Positions 12,497 to 21,566 of a stretch of 33,833 nt of DNA are shown one piece after another; position 1 is the first letter of the stretch, and the number at the start of each line of letters is the position of its first letter. This DNA is from an uncultured Verrucomicrobiota bacterium (GTDB taxonomy: Bacteria > Verrucomicrobiota > Verrucomicrobiia > Verrucomicrobiales > DEV007), in assembly GCA_902589825.1 (NCBI GenBank), contig CACIUL010000037.1, forward strand, positions 1 through 33,833. The letters run 5' to 3'. The position numbers were made by a program, and so were the translations under genes. The notes beneath the pieces are model-generated. The model was not told the DNA's origin. It did no database searches and saw only the letters and a list, made by a program, of their open reading frames with translations.

Positions 12497-12717
12497 ACAA
12501 TCCTCCGTTCTCACGGATTTCGTGAGATTAACCCGCGCCGTTTGGCCGGGACTCTGGAAAGTAACATTCGGACAATTCTACCCGTATGCAGATGTCAGTG
12601 AATTGGAGATCCCAATTTCTAGTTCTTTGATATTCTTTTTAAATTCTGTTTGATCAGCAGAGGTCGCGATTTGATGGCCCTTCATCGCAAATGAGGGTGC
12701 TGCATCAAGGCGTGGAC
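12497..12717 (+). other. 23S-5S spacer with hairpin (221 nt, no gene)
   Basis: The spacer holds a perfect 7-bp hairpin TCTCACG/CGTGAGA with a 5-nt loop (12509-12527) soon after 23S, probably a processing element, and a boxA-like site at 12621-12633. It is long for a 23S-5S spacer. No tRNA or coding frame is visible. Confidence 0.6.
12621..12633 (+). promoter_or_regulatory. Third boxA-like site, upstream of 5S rRNA
   Basis: AGTTCTTTGATAT matches the other two boxA-like sites of this operon (consensus TGTTCTTTGATA). It sits about 85 nt before 5S, beside an AT-rich tract. Antitermination here could protect against early stop before 5S; this is inference. Confidence 0.35.
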
Positions 12718-12832
12718 TCTGGTGACCACAGCACAGTGGAACCACCCGTTCCCATCCCGAACACGGAAGTGAAACGCTGTAGCGCCGATGGTAGTGCGAC
12801 GAAAGGTCGCGTGAGAGTAGGTCGTTGCCAGA
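12718..12832 (+). rRNA. rrf: 5S ribosomal RNA
   Basis: About 115 nt. The terminal helix pairs TCTGG (12718-12722) with CCAGA (12828-12832). Internal blocks CCGAACACGGAAGTGAAACG and AGCGCCGATGGTAGTG match the conserved 5S core closely. It is the last gene of the rRNA operon. Confidence 0.96.
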
Positions 12833-12838
12833 ATTATT

Positions 12839-12908
12839 CCTTTATTCCCCTGGGAATAAAGGGAAAGCAAAATGCCCATTCCGCTTTGGCGGAGGGGCAT
12901 TTTTTTTG
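12839..12908 (+). terminator. rRNA operon terminator (two hairpins, second with T8)
   Basis: Hairpin 1 pairs 12839-12849 with 12852-12862 (11 bp, CCTTTATTCCC with its complement). Hairpin 2 has outer stem ATGCCC (12872-12877)/GGGCAT (12895-12900) and inner stem TCCGC (12880-12884)/GCGGA (12889-12893), followed by eight T (12900-12907). The second is a textbook intrinsic terminator; the first may assist 5S maturation. Confidence 0.9.
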
Positions 12909-12981
12909 CCGTGGTGTCACCAATGTAAGTTGCTTGTTTCATCTTTATTCCAACGCGTTTAGGATATGGCAATCAATCGTC

Positions 12982-13818
12982 ATGAAATCTTACCGCCTTA
13001 ATCGATTATTCAATGCCAAGTCAGGCCGCTGTTTTGATGTTGCCATTGATCACGGGTTCTTTAATCAGTACGGATTCCTCAGCAGTATTGAGGATGCGGC
13101 TGCGGCGATTGCCACGGTGGTTGAAGCGGGTCCCGATGCGGTGCAGTTGACGGTCGGCCAGGCCCGCCATTTGCAGTCTGTGCGTGGCAGGGGCAAGCCG
13201 TCACTGGTTTTGCGCGTGGATGTTGCCAATATTTATGGCAAAAAGCTGCCTGAGTGCTCTTTCAGCAGTATGATTGCCGATGCTGCCCTGCAGGCCGTGC
13301 AGCTTGATGCGGCATGTGTTTGTGTGAATTTATTCCAGATCCCGGGGGCACCCGAGGTTCATTCCCAGTGCATTGACAATATCCTGGAGTTGAAACCCGA
13401 GTGCGATGACTACGGAATGCCGATGATGGTTGAGCCACTTGTGTTTAGGCCCAACGAGGAGGCTGGCGGATACATGGTGGATGGTGATGAGGAGAAGATC
13501 CTGCCGCTGGTCCGGCAGGCTGTTGAACTTGGGGCTGATATCGTAAAGGCGGACCCGACAGACGATGTCTCGGTTTACCACCGTGTGGTTGAGATTGCCG
13601 GGGATGTTCCCGTGCTTGTCAGGGGTGGCGGCAAGGTTTCCGATGCAGAAATCCTGAAGCGCACGGAGGATCTTGTGGGTCAGGGGGTTGCCGGGATTGT
13701 CTATGGGCGCAATGTCATACAGCACGAGAACCCGGCCGGAATTACCTCGGCATTGATGGCTGTTGTCCATGACGGGGCTTCAGCCTCGGATGCGGAGCAA
13801 TTCCTGAGAGAGAAGTAA
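12982..13818 (+). CDS. DhnA/LsrF-type class I aldolase
   Basis: Cytoplasmic TIM-barrel aldolase of about 278 aa in the DhnA/DeoC/LsrF group, which cleaves or thiolyses phosphorylated sugars through a lysine Schiff base. Visible: FDVAIDHGFF at the first strand, the catalytic region GADIVKADPTDD with the Schiff-base Lys, and the phosphate-binding loop VLVRGGGKVSD followed by GVAGIVYGRNVIQ. The reading frame is open upstream to 12691, but that part covers 5S rRNA and the terminator; ATG 12982 (MKSYRLNRLFN) is the real start. It opens a three-gene operon: its TAA shares a base with the ATG of the dehydrogenase. Substrate is unknown; family members act on fructose-1,6-bisphosphate, phospho-AI-2 or related phosphates. 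Confidence 0.85.
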   Translation: MKSYRLNRLFNAKSGRCFDVAIDHGFFNQYGFLSSIEDAAAAIATVVEAGPDAVQLTVGQARHLQSVRGRGKPSLVLRVDVANIYGKKLPECSFSSMIADAALQAVQLDAACVCVNLFQIPGAPEVHSQCIDNILELKPECDDYGMPMMVEPLVFRPNEEAGGYMVDGDEEKILPLVRQAVELGADIVKADPTDDVSVYHRVVEIAGDVPVLVRGGGKVSDAEILKRTEDLVGQGVAGIVYGRNVIQHENPAGITSALMAVVHDGASASDAEQFLREK

Positions 13819-14942
13819 TGATGGGCAAAGAGGTCAATGTGGGGGTGATTGGTGGTGGGCTGATGGGACGCGAGGTTGCCAGTGCCTTCGGCCGCTGGTT
13901 TGTGATCAACGACAGCAATGTCATGCCAAGGCTCAGGGCGGTGGCTGACCTGAATCCCGATGCCCTTGAATGGTTCAGGCAGGTTCCAGGGGTTGATTTG
14001 CTGACCTCAGATTACAACGAGCTCCTTGATGATGGGGGAATTGATGTTGTTTACGTTGCGGTTCCCCACAACCTGCATGCACAGATTTACCTGGATGTTT
14101 TGGCAGCAGGAAAGGACCTGCTGGCCGAGAAACCTTTCGGCATTGATCTCGCCGCCGCCAGGCAGATTGCATCGGCTGGTGAGGCATCAGGCCGGTTTGT
14201 GCGCTGCAGCTCGGAGTTCCCTTTCTTTCCGGGGGCACAACGAGTGGTGAACGCGGCACAATCCGGCGAACTGGGGCGTATTCTCGAGGTTCGGGCCGGA
14301 TTTCACCACAGCAGTGACCTCGATCCAGATAAGGCGGCGAACTGGAAACGCCAGTCTGCCACCTGCGGGGATATTGGAGTGATGGGGGATTTGGGCATGC
14401 ATGTCTGCCATGTGCCGTTTCGCCTGGGATGGTTTCCAAAATCAGTCTATGCACAGCTCCAGAGAGGCTACGCTGAGCGCCCGGGGGGATCCTGTGATAC
14501 CTGGGACAATGCCCTCTTGCATACCTGGGTGGAATGCGGGCAGGAGGAAGATGTTCCCATGCGCCTTGAGATGAAGCGAATGGCACCGGGTGAGACCGAC
14601 AGCTGGTTTATCGAAGTGCTTGGCACGGACGGGGGAGCAAGGTTCAATACCAAGCAGCCCCGGACCCTTTGGCTCTTCTCCCGTGGCACTGAACAGCAGT
14701 GGCAACGGGTTGACCTGGGATTCTCCACCCCCTTCAAGACCATCACCGGGGGTATTTTTGAGCCGGGATTTCCTGATATTCTCATGCAGATGTGGGCGGC
14801 ATTTCTAGTAGAGCGTGAGGGAGAGCTTGATGGCAGGTTTGGATGTGTCACGCCGACTGAGGCCATTGCAAGTCAACGGCTTTTTGCTGCCGCCCTCCAG
14901 TCACAGGAGAAAAACAAGGCGGTCGAGCTCAACTGGACATGA
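13818..14942 (+). CDS. Gfo/Idh/MocA-family NAD(P)-dependent sugar dehydrogenase
   Basis: Cytoplasmic oxidoreductase of 374 aa. The N-terminal Rossmann motif is VGVIGGGLMGREVAS, the family signature Glu-Lys-Pro appears in LLAEKPFGI near residue 110, and a substrate-domain segment with GDIGVMGDLGMHVCHVP carries the usual Asp and His near the active site. There is no signal peptide, unlike the Tat-exported relative at 24766-26151. It is sandwiched between an aldolase (TAATG junction) and a PfkB kinase (ATGA junction), so all three should be translated as a unit and act on one substrate, probably a polyol, inositol or uncommon sugar. ATG 13821 is an alternative start one codon later. Confidence 0.9.
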   Translation: MMGKEVNVGVIGGGLMGREVASAFGRWFVINDSNVMPRLRAVADLNPDALEWFRQVPGVDLLTSDYNELLDDGGIDVVYVAVPHNLHAQIYLDVLAAGKDLLAEKPFGIDLAAARQIASAGEASGRFVRCSSEFPFFPGAQRVVNAAQSGELGRILEVRAGFHHSSDLDPDKAANWKRQSATCGDIGVMGDLGMHVCHVPFRLGWFPKSVYAQLQRGYAERPGGSCDTWDNALLHTWVECGQEEDVPMRLEMKRMAPGETDSWFIEVLGTDGGARFNTKQPRTLWLFSRGTEQQWQRVDLGFSTPFKTITGGIFEPGFPDILMQMWAAFLVEREGELDGRFGCVTPTEAIASQRLFAAALQSQEKNKAVELNWT

Positions 14943-15946
14943 AGCGTTCCGGTATCCTTGCCGCAGGTAACTGGATTGTCGACCACGTGAAGCTGGTTGA
15001 TGCCTTTCCTGACGAGGATGCGCTGGTTTTCATCAGTGAGCAGTCCAGTGCCAATGGGGGTGGTCCTTATAACCTGTTGAAGGATCTCGCCAAACTGGGT
15101 GCGGAGTTTCCACTGCAGGCAGCAGGTATCGTGGGTGATGACGCTGACGGGCGCTGGATTCTCGAGGATTGCCGGGAGCATGGCATTGATATATCCCGGC
15201 TCAAGTCCAGTGAACTGGCTCCTACCTCGTATACTGACGTCATGTCAGTTGAGGCGACAGGGCGGCGGACATTTTTTCACCAGGCGGGGACGAATGCCCT
15301 GCTTGATGATGGTGATGTGGAATTAGCTGAGAGCAGTGCAGAATTCTTTTACCTTGGCTACCTTTTATTGCTGGAAACCCTGGATCGGCGTGGCAGCGAT
15401 GGCAAGACCGGGGCATCACGCCTTTTGAGAAGAGCTTCAGAAGCGGGGTTTCATACCGTGGTCGACCTCGTGAGCGTGCACATGGGCAACTTCAGCCAGG
15501 TGGTGTTGCCGTCCCTTCCCGAGACGGATACGCTTTTTCTCAATGAACTGGAAGCCGGTGCACTTCTTGACCGTTCCCTGAGGGAGGATGATTCCGCAGG
15601 CTTGATGGCTGCGGCTGCGGCCGTGCTTGAGCTCGGTGTGCGCTGCCGGGTGATTGTGCATTCTGCCTGTGGGGCTGTCGTTGTTGCATCTGATGGGAAG
15701 AGCGCGAAGCACGGTTCCCTGAGGCTCCCATCGAGTGAGGTGAAAGGTGCCGCGGGTGCCGGAGATGCCTTTGCTGCAGGGGTGCTCCTTGGCCTTCATC
15801 AAGGCAGAAACCTTGAGGAGTGTCTCAGTTTCGGTGCCTGCAGTGCAGCCGGCTGCCTGACGCATCCTACAACATCCGGAGGTGTAAAGACACTCGAGCT
15901 TTCCCTGGAACTAGGGAAAGAATTCGGATTCAGGGATTTCACCTGA
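14939..15946 (+). CDS. PfkB-family carbohydrate kinase
   Basis: Cytoplasmic ribokinase-like kinase of 335 aa. Near the N-terminus ANGGGPYNLLKDLAKLG is the PfkB substrate-binding glycine motif, and KGAAGAGDAFAAGVLLGL is signature 2 with the catalytic Asp of GAGD. The overall order and length match the family. Its ATG overlaps the dehydrogenase stop (ATGA, 14939-14942), closing the aldolase-dehydrogenase-kinase operon. It probably phosphorylates the oxidised sugar before aldol cleavage. The exact substrate cannot be told from sequence. It ends 23 nt from the convergent protease gene. Confidence 0.9.
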   Translation: MKRSGILAAGNWIVDHVKLVDAFPDEDALVFISEQSSANGGGPYNLLKDLAKLGAEFPLQAAGIVGDDADGRWILEDCREHGIDISRLKSSELAPTSYTDVMSVEATGRRTFFHQAGTNALLDDGDVELAESSAEFFYLGYLLLLETLDRRGSDGKTGASRLLRRASEAGFHTVVDLVSVHMGNFSQVVLPSLPETDTLFLNELEAGALLDRSLREDDSAGLMAAAAAVLELGVRCRVIVHSACGAVVVASDGKSAKHGSLRLPSSEVKGAAGAGDAFAAGVLLGLHQGRNLEECLSFGACSAAGCLTHPTTSGGVKTLELSLELGKEFGFRDFT

Positions 15947-15969
15947 ACCCATTCATGGATTTTCCCGCC

Positions 15970-17121
15970 CTATTTATTGAGGGCTCCAAGTATTACATTG
16001 AGCTGCTTTTTCTTGCCGTTGCGATAAACAGTCACAGCGATGGTGTCGCCCACCGACTTCTTGTCGAGAATGCGAAAAAGATCTTTCGAGTTGCTCACTT
16101 CATGCCCGTCGATTTCCTTGATGAGGTCTCCCAGTATGGTGCGGCCGTTTGCGGTTTGCCGTGTTGGCTGCATGCCCGCTTTTTCAGCACCGCTGCCAGG
16201 CAGCACGTTGAAGACAAGGATTCCACTTGTCTTCAGGTTATTGGTGACGAATGAATCCGAAGCAGGGTTGATCCCCATCCCCGGCTTGATCACCTTCCCA
16301 TGTTCAATTAACTGCGGGACGATCCTGTTGACGGTATCAACGGGTACGGCAAAACCGATTCCCGCATTGGATCCGGTGGGGGAGAAGATGGCGGTGTTGA
16401 TCCCGATTAATCTCCCGGCGCTGTCGAGCAATGGCCCGCCCGAGTTTCCAGGGTTGATTGCCGCATTGGTTTGGATCACGCCGACAATGGGGTGCCGGGT
16501 TACGGATTCAATCTCGCGCCCCAGCGCACTGATAATCCCGGTAGTGAGGGTCTGGTCAAAGCCAAAGGGGTTTCCAATTGCCAGGGCCTTTTGCCCGACC
16601 TGCAGGTTGTTGGACTCCCCGACCCTGATCGGATTCAGGCGTTCCATGGGTGTCTGGACCTTCAGGACGGCAATATCCTTGTCAGGTTCTGTGCCCACCA
16701 CTTGCGCCTCCCAGGTGGAGTTATCCCAGAGGGTTACCGTTGCCTGGTCGGCCCCCTGGATCACGTGGAAATTTGTCACGATATGCCCGGCCTTATCCCA
16801 GATGAATCCTGAACCCGTGCCCCTGGGAACCTTGTAGATATTGGGGCTGAAATAACCGCGACGGAGGTTGGTGGTGGTGATAAAGACAACACTGGGCGAG
16901 GTGGTTTCAAAAAGCTTGATCGTGGCCTGCTCATCGCTTCCCAGGTCTGCCCTGGGGCTTATGGCACGTGGCTTGGTTGCGGAATTGCTGTGGTTAATCC
17001 ACCATGCACGGACCTGAAGCGTTGCCATGGCAATGACGGCAATGAGAAGGATGGATGTCAGCAATCCACCTTTGCTGCTTTGACTTACCACCCGGCGGGG
17101 GCCTGGAGGTTCTGGTTGCAT
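15970..17121 (-). CDS. HtrA/Deg-type membrane-anchored serine protease with one PDZ domain
   Basis: Envelope quality-control protease of about 383 aa. One N-terminal membrane anchor (LLTSILLIAVIAMATLQV) puts the catalytic domain in the periplasm. The triad is complete: His in TNFHVIQGA, Asp in DKDIAVLKV, Ser in GNSGGPLLD. A single PDZ domain follows (from about GILVFNVLPGSGAEKAGM). One PDZ and a membrane anchor make it DegS-like in layout, though related Deg1-type enzymes also fit. The frame stays open upstream to 17304; MQPEPPGPRRVV at 17121 is chosen because the anchor then lies at the usual distance, but no ribosome-binding site decides it. Divergent from the topoisomerase gene. Confidence 0.9.
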   Translation of the reverse strand: MQPEPPGPRRVVSQSSKGGLLTSILLIAVIAMATLQVRAWWINHSNSATKPRAISPRADLGSDEQATIKLFETTSPSVVFITTTNLRRGYFSPNIYKVPRGTGSGFIWDKAGHIVTNFHVIQGADQATVTLWDNSTWEAQVVGTEPDKDIAVLKVQTPMERLNPIRVGESNNLQVGQKALAIGNPFGFDQTLTTGIISALGREIESVTRHPIVGVIQTNAAINPGNSGGPLLDSAGRLIGINTAIFSPTGSNAGIGFAVPVDTVNRIVPQLIEHGKVIKPGMGINPASDSFVTNNLKTSGILVFNVLPGSGAEKAGMQPTRQTANGRTILGDLIKEIDGHEVSNSKDLFRILDKKSVGDTIAVTVYRNGKKKQLNVILGALNK

Positions 17122-17317
17122 ATTGGTAATCTTGATGAGATTCGCATCCTGTAAAGACTTGCCTGTGATGATCTTGGTTGATGTCTCCGGGTCTATATGA
17201 AAGGTGTTCTTAATATCTAGCGTTGAGAGGTATCTGTTCTGTCTGAAGATTTCAGTGATTCCCCATGTCAATTGGTGGCAGCACCCGGTTTTTTTGATCG
17301 TCACTGAATACCGTGCT

Positions 17318-17341
17318 ATTGGTTAAGGTTCTTTAACCAAT
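17318..17341. promoter_or_regulatory. Perfect 9-bp inverted repeat between htrA-type and parE-type genes
   Basis: ATTGGTTAA (17318-17326) and TTAACCAAT (17333-17341) are exact inverse complements separated by 6 bp. The element lies 28 bp upstream of the topoisomerase ATG in the divergent intergenic region. The size and symmetry suit a dimeric regulator site; it could also form a 5'-UTR hairpin. Confidence 0.4.
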
Positions 17342-17369
17342 TAAGCGCACGACTCAGAACCAGAAAAAA

Positions 17370-19241
17370 ATGGCGGAAGCTGAATATACTGAAGACGATA
17401 TCAAGACCCTGGAATGGCGTGAACATATCCGCTTTCGGCCCGGCATGTATATCGGCAAGCGCGGGGATGGCTCAGCCCCTGATGACGGCATCTATGTATT
17501 ACTCAAGGAGGTTATTGACAATTGTATTGATGAGTTCGTCATGGGTCACGGTAAGCAGATCGACATCACCCTGAAAGAGGACACCATCAGTGTGCGCGAT
17601 TACGGACGGGGGATTCCACTGGGCAAGCTGATGGATTGCTCTGCCAAGATCAATACCGGGGCCAAATATGACTCGGATGCGTTCCAGAAATCCGTTGGCC
17701 TTAACGGGGTCGGGATCAAGGCCGTCAATGCACTCTCGGAACACTTCAACATACAGGCTTTCCGTGAGGGTAAAACCAAGTCGATTGATTTCGCACGAGC
17801 TGAGGTTGTCGAGGAAATGAAACGGGCCAGGGCATCCAAGGCAAATGATGGGACGGCCCTCACATTTACCCCGGATGATGAGATTTTCGATGGGTTCAGG
17901 TGGCGGGAGGAATTCATTGAGAACATGCTCTGGAATTATGCCTACCTGAATGCCGGGCTGACCTTGAAGTTTAACGGCAGGAAATTCAAGTCCAAGGAGG
18001 GGCTGAAGGAACTGCTTGAGAAGAAGCTCGGAGCGGAACCCCTATACCCGGTTGCCCACCTTGTTGGCAATGATATCGAGGTGGCACTGACGCATGCCGG
18101 GAACCAGTATGGGGAAGAATATTTCTCCTTTGTCAACGGTCAGCATACCACCCAGGGAGGAACCCACCAGGCAGCATTCCGGGAAGCCGTGGTCAAGACA
18201 GTGCGCGATCACTTCAAGAAATCATTCGAGCCTGGTGATGTCCGGCAGTCGATTGTCGGGGCAATCAGCGTCAAGATCCAGGAGCCGATATTTGAATCGC
18301 AGACCAAGACCAAGCTGGGTTCGATACATACCGCCCCCAAGGGGGGGCAGGCAATACGCAGCTGGATTGTGGGCTTTGTGCAGGACCAACTAGACAACTA
18401 CCTGCATCGCAATCCCGAGGCAGCGAAGGCGATATTGCAGAAAATCCAGCAGGCAGAGAAGGAGCGCAAGGAACTCAAGGGTATCCGCAAGTTGGCCAAG
18501 GACCGGGCCAAGAAAGCAAAGATTCACAACAAGAAGCTTCGTGATTGCAGGGTGCATTACTGTGATCGGCATAAATATGCCGAGGAGACAACATTGTTCA
18601 TTACCGAGGGAGACAGCGCGAGCGGCTCGATCACCACTTCCCGAAATGTGGACACCCAGGCGGTGTTTTCCCTGCGGGGCAAGCCGTTGAATTCCCACGG
18701 CTTGTCAAAGAAAGTCGTATATGAGAATGAGGAGTTCAACCTCCTGCAGCATGCCCTTGATATCGAGGACGGGTTGGAGAGGTTGCGTTACAACAAGGTT
18801 GTCCTTGCCACCGATGCCGACGTTGACGGAATGCATATCCGGCTCCTGCTGATCACGTTTTTCCTCCAGTTTTTCCCTGAGCTTATCCGGGCAGGACACC
18901 TCTATATCCTTGAGACGCCACTGTTCCGGGTGCGCAACAAGCAGAAGCAGTTTTACTGTTACAGCGAGGAGGAAAGGCGTGAAGCCATTGCCGCCTGCGG
19001 CAAAAATGCCGAGATTACCCGGTTCAAGGGACTGGGCGAGATTTCCCCCTCTGAGTTCAAGGGCTTCATTGCCGAGGATATGCGCCTTGATCCGGTATTG
19101 ATTGAAAATAACCAGTCACTGGCCGAGATGTTGCAGTTTTACATGGGCAAGAATACGCCGGACCGGCAGCAGTTCATCATCGAGAACCTGAAAGTGGAGC
19201 TTGATATTGTTGAGGACGAACTCGGTGAGCCCGCGGCCTGA
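17370..19241 (+). CDS. parE: Type IIA topoisomerase ATPase subunit (ParE/GyrB)
   Basis: Cytoplasmic protein of 623 aa that supplies ATP hydrolysis and the TOPRIM domain to a type IIA topoisomerase, probably topoisomerase IV. GHKL motifs: [18 protein letters not shown] (Mg-binding Asn), [10 protein letters not shown] and [21 protein letters not shown] motifs: [12 protein letters not shown] and [10 protein letters not shown]. The length is near the short ParE type found in Bacteroidetes-like and Chlamydia-like bacteria, and GLNGVG instead of GyrB-like GLHGVG also favours ParE. No A-subunit gene (parC) is in the window, so gyrB cannot be fully excluded. ATG 17370 follows an A-rich stretch with no strong Shine-Dalgarno. 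Confidence 0.88.
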   Translation: MAEAEYTEDDIKTLEWREHIRFRPGMYIGKRGDGSAPDDGIYVLLKEVIDNCIDEFVMGHGKQIDITLKEDTISVRDYGRGIPLGKLMDCSAKINTGAKYDSDAFQKSVGLNGVGIKAVNALSEHFNIQAFREGKTKSIDFARAEVVEEMKRARASKANDGTALTFTPDDEIFDGFRWREEFIENMLWNYAYLNAGLTLKFNGRKFKSKEGLKELLEKKLGAEPLYPVAHLVGNDIEVALTHAGNQYGEEYFSFVNGQHTTQGGTHQAAFREAVVKTVRDHFKKSFEPGDVRQSIVGAISVKIQEPIFESQTKTKLGSIHTAPKGGQAIRSWIVGFVQDQLDNYLHRNPEAAKAILQKIQQAEKERKELKGIRKLAKDRAKKAKIHNKKLRDCRVHYCDRHKYAEETTLFITEGDSASGSITTSRNVDTQAVFSLRGKPLNSHGLSKKVVYENEEFNLLQHALDIEDGLERLRYNKVVLATDADVDGMHIRLLLITFFLQFFPELIRAGHLYILETPLFRVRNKQKQFYCYSEEERREAIAACGKNAEITRFKGLGEISPSEFKGFIAEDMRLDPVLIENNQSLAEMLQFYMGKNTPDRQQFIIENLKVELDIVEDELGEPAA

Positions 19242-19265
19242 TGGCAAATTGATTGCGTTTTTCCG

Positions 19266-20327
19266 ATGCCAAATGTTCGTTTATCAGGCCGTGTCATCAG
19301 TGAGGATGACCCCTCCCGCGAACCACGTGCACAGTTACTCTACCTGCTCTTTGCCGGCGGATGGAATATATATAACTCCAATGGTGACCGGGTAATTACC
19401 CTGTCCAATATCCAGGAGGAAATTACCCGCTCGGATGCCTTTGTCTTTACTCCAGGCGCGACACTCGAAGAGTTGTTCAAGGCCGTTTCCATTTTTGTCG
19501 GGTTCCAGACCCTTGATGCGAAACTGACAGGCAAGCCGACGGTTATTCTCAACAGTGACGGGTCCTGGGATCCGTTTTTCAGGTTACTCGATCATCTCCA
19601 TGGCTTGGGAACCATCAAGCAGGATTACCGGGATTACCTTGTTTCCGTGAATTGCCCTGCGACGGTTCTGGAGGCCCTGCATAAGGCAAGTGAGGAGGGG
19701 TTTCCTGATCCCGGCAGGCATGGTGGACACGATGAGGACAAGGGGGAAATCTATTCCCATGAGTCTCCGCCGCCACAGGGACACCTGGGGGATGTGTGCG
19801 TTTTCTGTTCTGCAAGTATCGAGGATCCTGATTATCTGGCTGATGGCTACGAGATTGGCCGCCAGCTTGCAGATGCCCACTACGGTTGCATTTCTGGTGC
19901 GGGCAAGACCGGTATCATGGGCTCGGTGGTCCAGGGCGTGGCGGATGCCGGAGGATGGGCGGGTGGTTCCAATGTCCCGCATATTATTGACCTGGAAGGC
20001 TTGCCCGATGGACTTTCAGCCTTTTGGCTGCGCCCTGACATCTATACACGCATGGAAATCATGATAGAGCGCTCTGATGCCTTTATTATTTTTCCCGGAG
20101 GAGCCGGCACCGTGCAGGAAATGCTGGCGTTGCTCCTGCTGAAGGAAGCGGGTGACCCGCTGATGAAAGGCAAGCCGGTAATCGTTTATGACAGGATGGA
20201 TCAATCCGGGCAGCGATTCTGGGCACCGCTTAATGAGTTGTTGCGCAATACCTGCGTTGACAGGGATGCCTACCAGGTTGTCGGCAAACTTGAGGATATC
20301 TTGCCCGCCATTCAGAAGGGGCAGTGA
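19266..20327 (+). CDS. Tandem LOG-family protein (degenerate plus intact domain)
   Basis: Cytoplasmic protein of 353 aa with two LOG (lysine-decarboxylase-like) halves. LOG enzymes are nucleotide 5'-monophosphate phosphoribohydrolases, as in cytokinin activation or purine salvage. The second half (about 170-353) is complete: VFCSAS near its start, SGAGKTGIMGS, and the active-site loop IIFPGGAGTVQEML preceded by the conserved Arg of YTRMEIM. The first half ends like a LOG domain (GKPTVILNSDGSWDPFFRLL) but its loop reads FTPGATLEELF, lacking the PGGxGT pattern, so it is probably not catalytic. The stop overlaps the start of the next gene (GTGA at 20324-20327). Confidence 0.8.
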   Translation: MPNVRLSGRVISEDDPSREPRAQLLYLLFAGGWNIYNSNGDRVITLSNIQEEITRSDAFVFTPGATLEELFKAVSIFVGFQTLDAKLTGKPTVILNSDGSWDPFFRLLDHLHGLGTIKQDYRDYLVSVNCPATVLEALHKASEEGFPDPGRHGGHDEDKGEIYSHESPPPQGHLGDVCVFCSASIEDPDYLADGYEIGRQLADAHYGCISGAGKTGIMGSVVQGVADAGGWAGGSNVPHIIDLEGLPDGLSAFWLRPDIYTRMEIMIERSDAFIIFPGGAGTVQEMLALLLLKEAGDPLMKGKPVIVYDRMDQSGQRFWAPLNELLRNTCVDRDAYQVVGKLEDILPAIQKGQ

Positions 20328-21502
20328 AACGGACAAGGGGCATGTCATCTCCGGCTTGCCAGCTGGACCCGGTGCAGGCTAAGATTTTCTCCATGGAAAC
20401 CGATATTCAGCAGATTTTGTGTCAACTTGCGTCAACACTTGTTGACCAGCAGAGGGCATCTGTGCTGGTCTCACCTCAGGCCGATGGTGAGGGTTACTGG
20501 TTTGGAGGAGGCAATGTGGCCAAAGATTCTCAAGGAGCTTACTGGTTATGCGGGCGTTACCGGAATCATGGGGATTCGCGTACCGGAACCGGAGCGGGAG
20601 AAAGAGGGCTGGAGTTGGCGGTTTTCCGTGCCGACACACCGCTGGGTCCGTGGCAAAAGGAATTGTCCTTTACCAAGGATGACCTTGGTGTCAACGGGCA
20701 GGAGGTGGTATCCATCGAGGGAAGTGCCCTGCGAGTCCGTGATGACCTCGTGGAGCTTTTTGTTTCCACCGAGAAAGCGCAGAGGTATCCGGATGAGATA
20801 GAACACTTCCAGAAACCGGGAACCGGGTGCTGGGAAATTGACGTGATGACCGCATCGTCCGTACATGAACTGAAGGCATCAAATCTGCGCAGCGTTGTTG
20901 GCTGTGGAGATCCCGCAGCCCTGCATGTCAAGGACCCCGTGGCCTTTGATGTCCCGGGTGGTAATGGGGATACCGCCCTGATATTTTGCAGCCACCCTTA
21001 TACCTGGGCAAGTTCCAATACCGGGCTGGCGGTTCGTGCAGCCGGGCAGGATGAATTTTCTCTCCAGACCCTGCAACTGCTCGGGAGGGGAGCGGCTTGG
21101 GACGTGGCTGCAACGCGCGTGACAGATTGCATGCCCGTCCCGGCACTGGGCCGGCTGGCTGACATGCCGGCCATTTCCCTTTATTTTTACGACGGTGCCG
21201 AGTGCCTTCGTTCCCTGGATGAAAACCCGGCTGCCGTGTCCCGCCCACGGGGATATTCCTGTGAGGAACTCGGTGGACTGGCTTGCGGTTTTGACCGGCA
21301 ATTCCCTTCCCTGAGACGCCTATCGACCATGGAACCGATGTTTGTTTCTCCGGAGGGAACCGGTTGTAGCCGTTATGTGTCCACGCTTGTTAGCGGGGAG
21401 GGTATCCTGGCGACATGGCAGCAATCACAGCCTGACCTCTCGCAACCCCTGGTCGGAAACTTTGTGGAGCTGGAGAGGGTTGCCGAAATATTGGGCGCTT
21501 GA
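20324..21502 (+). CDS. Putative five-bladed beta-propeller (glycosidase-like) protein
   Basis: Protein of up to 392 aa, not firmly recognised. The composition and blocks such as GYWFGGGNVAKDSQGAYWL, FRADTPLGPWQ and ALIFCSHPYTWASSNTGLAV resemble GH43/GH117/GH130-type beta-propellers, in which each blade has short aromatic-acidic stretches. No signal peptide is seen, so it should be cytoplasmic. GTG 20324 gives a 4-nt overlap with the LOG gene; ATG 20342 or 20393 are alternative starts and the similarity-like part begins only after the latter. Translational coupling suggests a shared process with the LOG protein, possibly nucleoside or sugar metabolism. Confidence 0.5.
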   Translation: MKRTRGMSSPACQLDPVQAKIFSMETDIQQILCQLASTLVDQQRASVLVSPQADGEGYWFGGGNVAKDSQGAYWLCGRYRNHGDSRTGTGAGERGLELAVFRADTPLGPWQKELSFTKDDLGVNGQEVVSIEGSALRVRDDLVELFVSTEKAQRYPDEIEHFQKPGTGCWEIDVMTASSVHELKASNLRSVVGCGDPAALHVKDPVAFDVPGGNGDTALIFCSHPYTWASSNTGLAVRAAGQDEFSLQTLQLLGRGAAWDVAATRVTDCMPVPALGRLADMPAISLYFYDGAECLRSLDENPAAVSRPRGYSCEELGGLACGFDRQFPSLRRLSTMEPMFVSPEGTGCSRYVSTLVSGEGILATWQQSQPDLSQPLVGNFVELERVAEILGA

Positions 21503-21566
21503 TGCCTTTTTTGGCTTTCTCAGTGCGTGATTCATGCCTTTAGGTGCAGATCCCGGTTAACCTTGA

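Noticed and set aside
12691-12981. Upstream extension of the aldolase reading frame
   Set aside because: It covers the 5S rRNA and its terminator; ATG 12982 is the right start.
13975-14586. 203-codon minus-strand frame
   Set aside because: Shadow of the Gfo/Idh dehydrogenase gene; no motif, no ribosome-binding site.
16040-16837. 265-codon plus-strand frame
   Set aside because: Shadow of the HtrA-type protease gene, whose catalytic triad is complete.
17122-17304. 60-codon N-terminal extension of the HtrA-type protease
   Set aside because: It would put an atypical hydrophilic stretch before the membrane anchor and takes up most of the divergent promoter region; kept only as an alternative.
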